A DNA stretch of 64,000 nucleotides, from contig NZ_CP058278.1 of assembly GCF_013389455.1 (NCBI RefSeq), positions 2,170,001 to 2,234,000 of the forward strand, written 5' to 3'. The number at the start of each line of letters is the position of its first letter. Position 1 is the stretch's first letter. This document shows, in pieces, positions 60,815-64,000 of this stretch. The stretch comes from Flavobacterium inviolabile (GTDB taxonomy: Bacteria; Bacteroidota; Bacteroidia; Flavobacteriales; Flavobacteriaceae). Made by a program: the position numbers and the translations under genes. A model generated the notes under the pieces. That model saw only the letters and a list, made by a program, of their open reading frames with translations, had not been told where the DNA came from and searched no databases.

Positions 60815-62083
60815 ATGAAACCACTACAGCAATTGTTTAGCTTAAAAAAAGTTGAAGATTCCCAAAACGGTAAGCCGGAAGACCGGGAAGAAGACAAAGA
60901 ACAGATCCGGATCACCTATTACCAGAGTGGTTTTGCCGCTTCTATAAAGGCTACCGGTAAGCCGATAGTATTAAAAGCCTGTCTGCAAAATTTGTTTAAC
61001 AGTTTTGAAGATCAGTGCAGAAGGCAGAAACTGGAGCAGGAGCGACTGAAACAGCCCTATAGGGAAGAACAGGAAAAAAGCAGAACCGAGCTTAAAAAAT
61101 GCGAAACGGCTATTGGCATTTATGAAAAAAAGGAGCAGGAGATAGACGCAGATATGGAAGCTGTGCGAAAAGAAATTGTTGAGGTCAAACAGAATCCTGA
61201 AAAATATGGTATTGAAGACGGGAAAAGCCTGAAAGCACAATTCTATATCGGTTTGGCGCTCTTATTGCCCATTACGCTGTATCTTCTGGTATTCTATATT
61301 TCGGCTTCCTATTCGGCTTTTTTTAAAGAGTTTTCCAATGACAGTCTGACAGCAGCCATTTTTGATGCCGATGCTTTAAACAATGCCTTTAAAGCCAGCT
61401 GGCTCGAAGGAGTCCTGGTCATTACAATCCCGTTTGTATTTATGGGATTGGGCTATGTGATTCACATGGTGCAAAAGGGCAAGGGAATCAAAAACCTGTT
61501 TAAAATTGCAGCCCTTTTCCTGATCACCTTTTTGTTTGATGCTCTATTGGCTTACCAGATCGAAAAGAAAATATATGAATTCAACAAGACCTCCGATTCG
61601 GCTTTGTATAACCTGAAAATTGCCTTGGGTGAAGCGGAATTCTGGATGATTATTTTTGCCGGATTTGTGGTATATATTATCTGGGGACTGGTTTTTGACT
61701 TTATGATGAAAGAATATGAAAACATGGATAAAATAAAAGCCTTTATCAGAGGGAAAAGAGAAGAACTGTTCAACATGGACGGCTTAAAAGCAGCCAATAC
61801 CAAAAAACTGAACGACTTTAAACAACAGGTAACGGCGATCAATGGTAAGATCTCGGAATTGCAGTCTAAAATTGACGGATTTGTTTTCCCGGTTAAGGAA
61901 TACCTTCATTACCACCACCAGTATAAGGAAGGATGGTATCAGGCTATCAATACCGAAATTGCACTGCCGCATAAAGAGAAAACTGAATTGTTGGAAGATT
62001 GTGAATCGGTTTCAGACAGGCATTTAAGCGATTTAAGATTAAGTGATCCGGATTTTCAACATTTGGTTTATGCTAAAATTTAA
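60815..62083 (+). CDS. Four-helix membrane protein with coiled coils
   Basis: A 422-residue protein. Residues 60-130 form a long coiled coil (YREEQEKSRTELKKCETAIG), then four membrane helices (about 143-168, 200-220, 228-250 and 277-300), then a second coiled coil (DFKQQVTAINGKISELQSKI). It has no signal peptide, so both coiled coils should be cytoplasmic. The family is unknown. It starts 3 bp after the TerB-like gene, with which it may form a membrane complex. Confidence 0.72.
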   Translation: MKPLQQLFSLKKVEDSQNGKPEDREEDKEQIRITYYQSGFAASIKATGKPIVLKACLQNLFNSFEDQCRRQKLEQERLKQPYREEQEKSRTELKKCETAIGIYEKKEQEIDADMEAVRKEIVEVKQNPEKYGIEDGKSLKAQFYIGLALLLPITLYLLVFYISASYSAFFKEFSNDSLTAAIFDADALNNAFKASWLEGVLVITIPFVFMGLGYVIHMVQKGKGIKNLFKIAALFLITFLFDALLAYQIEKKIYEFNKTSDSALYNLKIALGEAEFWMIIFAGFVVYIIWGLVFDFMMKEYENMDKIKAFIRGKREELFNMDGLKAANTKKLNDFKQQVTAINGKISELQSKIDGFVFPVKEYLHYHHQYKEGWYQAINTEIALPHKEKTELLEDCESVSDRHLSDLRLSDPDFQHLVYAKI

Positions 62084-62087
62084 GATT

Positions 62088-62984
62088 ATGAAAAGAAAGA
62101 TACAATTCGCTGCATTGGCAGTATTTGCCTTATGCCTTGTTTCCTGTAAAGAAGATAAAGTAACGGATAAGCCAGGCAATGGCGTTAAAAATGCTTCGGA
62201 AAACTATAACGTGAGCATTCTCCTGGATTTATCAGACCGGATTGACCCGGTTAAGCATCCGGATAAAACAATGGAATACTATGTAAGGGATATCGGTTAT
62301 ATCAAATCGGTTTCGGAGGCTTTCACCGAACACGTTAGAGGTAAAAGAGTGCGTCAGGCGAATGATAAAATGCAACTGTTTTTTGATCCCGAACCGAGTA
62401 ATACCGAAATCAATGCGATATCCGATAAGCTGAAAACAAAGATTGATAAGGACAATATTTCAAAAGAACTGCTCGATAACGTAAAAACTACTTATGAAAC
62501 CAATCCGTTACAGATATACGAACTGGCTATAAAAGAAAAAGATTATCCGGGCTCCGATATCTGGCGTTTTTTTAAGAATAAGGTAACCGATTATTGCATC
62601 GATGAAGATTACCGGAACATTTTGGTTATTTTGACGGACGGTTATATTTTTTATAAAAATTCGGAAATAAAAGAAGGAAACAGAACCAATTTCCTTCTTT
62701 CCAAAACGATCAAACAGAACGGTTTAAACGTTTCGCAATGGAAAGAAAAGATGAACAATAACGATTTTGGATTTATCAAAGCCAATGAGGATTTGTCGAA
62801 CCTGGAAGTACTGGTACTGGGAATTAATCCGGATTCTAAAAATCCTTATGAAGAAGATGTAATTAAAGCTTACTGGGGAAAGTGGTTACAGGAAATGAAA
62901 GTGAAACGCTTTGAGATCAGAGGAGCCGAATTACCGTCCAATATGGAAAAAGTAATTAAAGACTTTATAAACAAAGGAAAATAA
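62088..62984 (+). CDS. VWA-like lipoprotein
   Basis: A 298-residue lipoprotein from ATG 62088, chosen because it gives a clean signal with lipobox cysteine 20 (MKRKIQFAALAVFALCLVSC). The mature domain has VSILLDLSDRIDPVKH, similar to a MIDAS D-x-S-x-S strand, and later NILVILTDGYIFYKN, the usual second metal motif (T-D-G), so a von Willebrand A fold is likely. It would sit on the outer face of a membrane and bind a partner through metal. The start is 4 bp after the preceding stop. Confidence 0.75.
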   Translation: MKRKIQFAALAVFALCLVSCKEDKVTDKPGNGVKNASENYNVSILLDLSDRIDPVKHPDKTMEYYVRDIGYIKSVSEAFTEHVRGKRVRQANDKMQLFFDPEPSNTEINAISDKLKTKIDKDNISKELLDNVKTTYETNPLQIYELAIKEKDYPGSDIWRFFKNKVTDYCIDEDYRNILVILTDGYIFYKNSEIKEGNRTNFLLSKTIKQNGLNVSQWKEKMNNNDFGFIKANEDLSNLEVLVLGINPDSKNPYEEDVIKAYWGKWLQEMKVKRFEIRGAELPSNMEKVIKDFINKGK

Positions 62985-63050
62985 GTTTACCGCCAAACAT
63001 TACGATCAAATAGTTATTTTAGTAGATTCTAACCCCTTTATAGAGCCTAT

Positions 63051-63854
63051 ATGCCTAAGAAAATCATAGCCCTGTTTTTTATTTTATGGAGTTGTCTTTC
63101 CTGGTCACAGGTAAAACTGTGCAGCTGGAACCTTTCCAATTTCGGGAAAAGTAAAAGTGATGAAACCATTGCTTTTATTGCGAATACAGTGAAACAGTAT
63201 GATGTTGTTGCAATTCAGGAAGTTGTTGCCGGATATGGCGGCGCGCAGGCTGTAGCCCGTTTGGCTGATGAACTTAACCGGAAAGGTGCCCAGTGGGACT
63301 ATGCGATTAGCGATCCTACTTCGGGCAGTTCTCATAAAAAAGAACGTTATGCTTTTATATGGAAAACAGCCACTGTCCGGAAAAAGAAAATCTGGCTGGA
63401 AAAGAAATACCATTTAGCGATTGACAGAGAGCCCTATTTTGGAAGTTTTGACTATAAAGGGAAAGAATTTACGGTGGTTAACTTTCATGCGATAACCCGG
63501 AAGAAACAGCCGGAAACGGAGATTAAGCACTTTAAAAAACTGCCTTCTCAGTATCCTGAAAACAACCTGATTTTCGTGGGGGATTTTAATTGTCCGCAAT
63601 CGCATACCGTTTTTAATCCGCTGAAAACAATGGGATATCGTTCGGTTTTTAAGAATCAGAAGACCTCTTTAAAGTTAAAATGCAAAAAACAGGAATGCCT
63701 GGCATCAGAGTTTGATAATATTTTTTACAACTCACAAAAAGTAAAACTGCTGACTAAAAATACACATTTGTTCTATAAAAACTTTGAAACGATGCCGTTA
63801 GCCCGGAAAATTTCGGATCATATTCCGGTATGTTTTACATTTATGCTATTGTAG
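63051..63854 (+). CDS. Secreted endonuclease/exonuclease/phosphatase-family protein
   Basis: A 267-residue protein with a signal peptide (MPKKIIALFFILWSCLSWSQ). The EEP fold residues are present: N27 in CSWNLSNFG, E57 in VAIQEVV, a histidine in VNFHAITRKK, D-F-N in FVGDFNCPQ, D-N in FDNIFYN, and the S-D-H catalytic triad end ISDHIPVCF. Members cleave DNA, RNA or phosphoesters; export points to an extracellular or periplasmic target. It is the last gene of the operon, 66 bp after the VWA-like gene, and might have its own promoter. Confidence 0.82.
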   Translation: MPKKIIALFFILWSCLSWSQVKLCSWNLSNFGKSKSDETIAFIANTVKQYDVVAIQEVVAGYGGAQAVARLADELNRKGAQWDYAISDPTSGSSHKKERYAFIWKTATVRKKKIWLEKKYHLAIDREPYFGSFDYKGKEFTVVNFHAITRKKQPETEIKHFKKLPSQYPENNLIFVGDFNCPQSHTVFNPLKTMGYRSVFKNQKTSLKLKCKKQECLASEFDNIFYNSQKVKLLTKNTHLFYKNFETMPLARKISDHIPVCFTFMLL

Positions 63855-63930
63855 TTCTTATAAAAAAGCAGGGTAGCTAACTGTTTGATAATGTGTTGGT
63901 GTAAACAAAAAGATTATTAATATAAATCGG

Positions 63931-64000
63931 ATGTTTATGAAAGAAAAAATACTTTTTTGTATCACTTTTTTATTTCTTTTACTGGCTGGCTGTAAAGGCG
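63931..64000 (+). CDS. Lipoprotein, partial (runs off the right edge)
   Basis: The frame begins MFMKEKILFCITFLFLLLAG and continues CKG at the window end. It has a signal peptide and lipobox cysteine (LLAGC). The start may also be ATG 63937. The rest of the protein is missing, so no function can be given. Confidence 0.65.
   Translation, partial: MFMKEKILFCITFLFLLLAGCKG

Overview
The window reads as a chromosomal segment of a Flavobacteriaceae bacterium, most likely Flavobacterium (Bacteroidota). The evidence is the AT-rich base composition, many promoters of the Bacteroidota type (TTTG spaced 17-20 bp from TANNTTTG), few Shine-Dalgarno sequences, a protein with a type IX secretion C-terminal sorting domain, a bacillithiol gene (bshB1), menaquinone genes, and many small lipoproteins. 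The species cannot be fixed from the sequence alone. Most genes are separated by clear hairpin-plus-T-tract terminators. No insertion sequence, CRISPR array, rRNA operon or integrase was seen.

Layout. Positions 1-4.8 kb: envelope and housekeeping genes (SRPBCC protein, MazG-like pyrophosphohydrolase, ilvE, DUF4920 lipoprotein, haem-motif lipoprotein, mnmD). 4.8-6.7 kb: divergent oxyR/dps peroxide-defence pair. 6.8-9.9 kb: SulP anion transporter followed by two beta-carbonic anhydrases, a probable bicarbonate module. 9.9-11.7 kb: LETM1-related protein and a Cu/Zn superoxide dismutase lipoprotein. 11.8-20.2 kb: fatty-acid degradation cluster (marR, fadB-like, thiolase, four-helix-bundle protein, acyl-CoA dehydrogenase) next to an acyl-CoA synthetase. 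20.3-23.8 kb: LtaS-like phosphatase-superfamily membrane enzyme and an orphan histidine kinase. 23.9 kb: tRNA-Tyr. 24.1-28.3 kb: TlpA-like thioredoxin, then a Crp regulator / TauE exporter / persulfide-dioxygenase-rhodanese operon with two matching operators. 28.5-32.2 kb: glutamate dehydrogenase and small conserved genes. 32.2-35 kb: class A beta-lactamase with a GNAT/YoaP enzyme, and a TetR/MFS pair with two matching operators. 35-43 kb: pyrE, Nudix, M14 peptidase, T9SS cargo, coaD, ddl, PASTA protein, RluA-type pseudouridine synthase. 43-50.8 kb: purL, beta-helix lipoprotein, menaquinone thioesterase and isochorismate synthase, bshB1.

From the tRNA-His gene at 50.86 kb the character changes to accessory DNA. 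About 2.5 kb between the tRNA and a degraded copy of its 3' end carries a GGCT-fold protein, a frameshifted pseudogene and an APH-family kinase, which looks like a decayed island. Then come uncharacterised small proteins (53.4-56 kb) and a two-component system (56-58.7 kb) in which a small lipoprotein with a structured leader precedes a TPR histidine kinase and its response regulator. The last segment (58.8-63.9 kb) is a tight six-gene operon: a stand-alone HsdR-N nuclease-like protein, a secreted Cys-rich SH3 protein, a TerB-like protein, a four-helix coiled-coil membrane protein, a VWA-like lipoprotein and a secreted EEP-family nuclease/phosphatase. It is the best candidate in the window for an undescribed system.

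The clearest regulatory results come from reading DNA between genes. Two Crp-type palindromes sit at the same distance from matching -7 elements in the sulfur operon. Two near-identical TetR sites flank tetR. A 12-bp palindrome lies at the marR promoter. Three genes have -7 elements exactly five bases from ATG, implying leaderless mRNAs.
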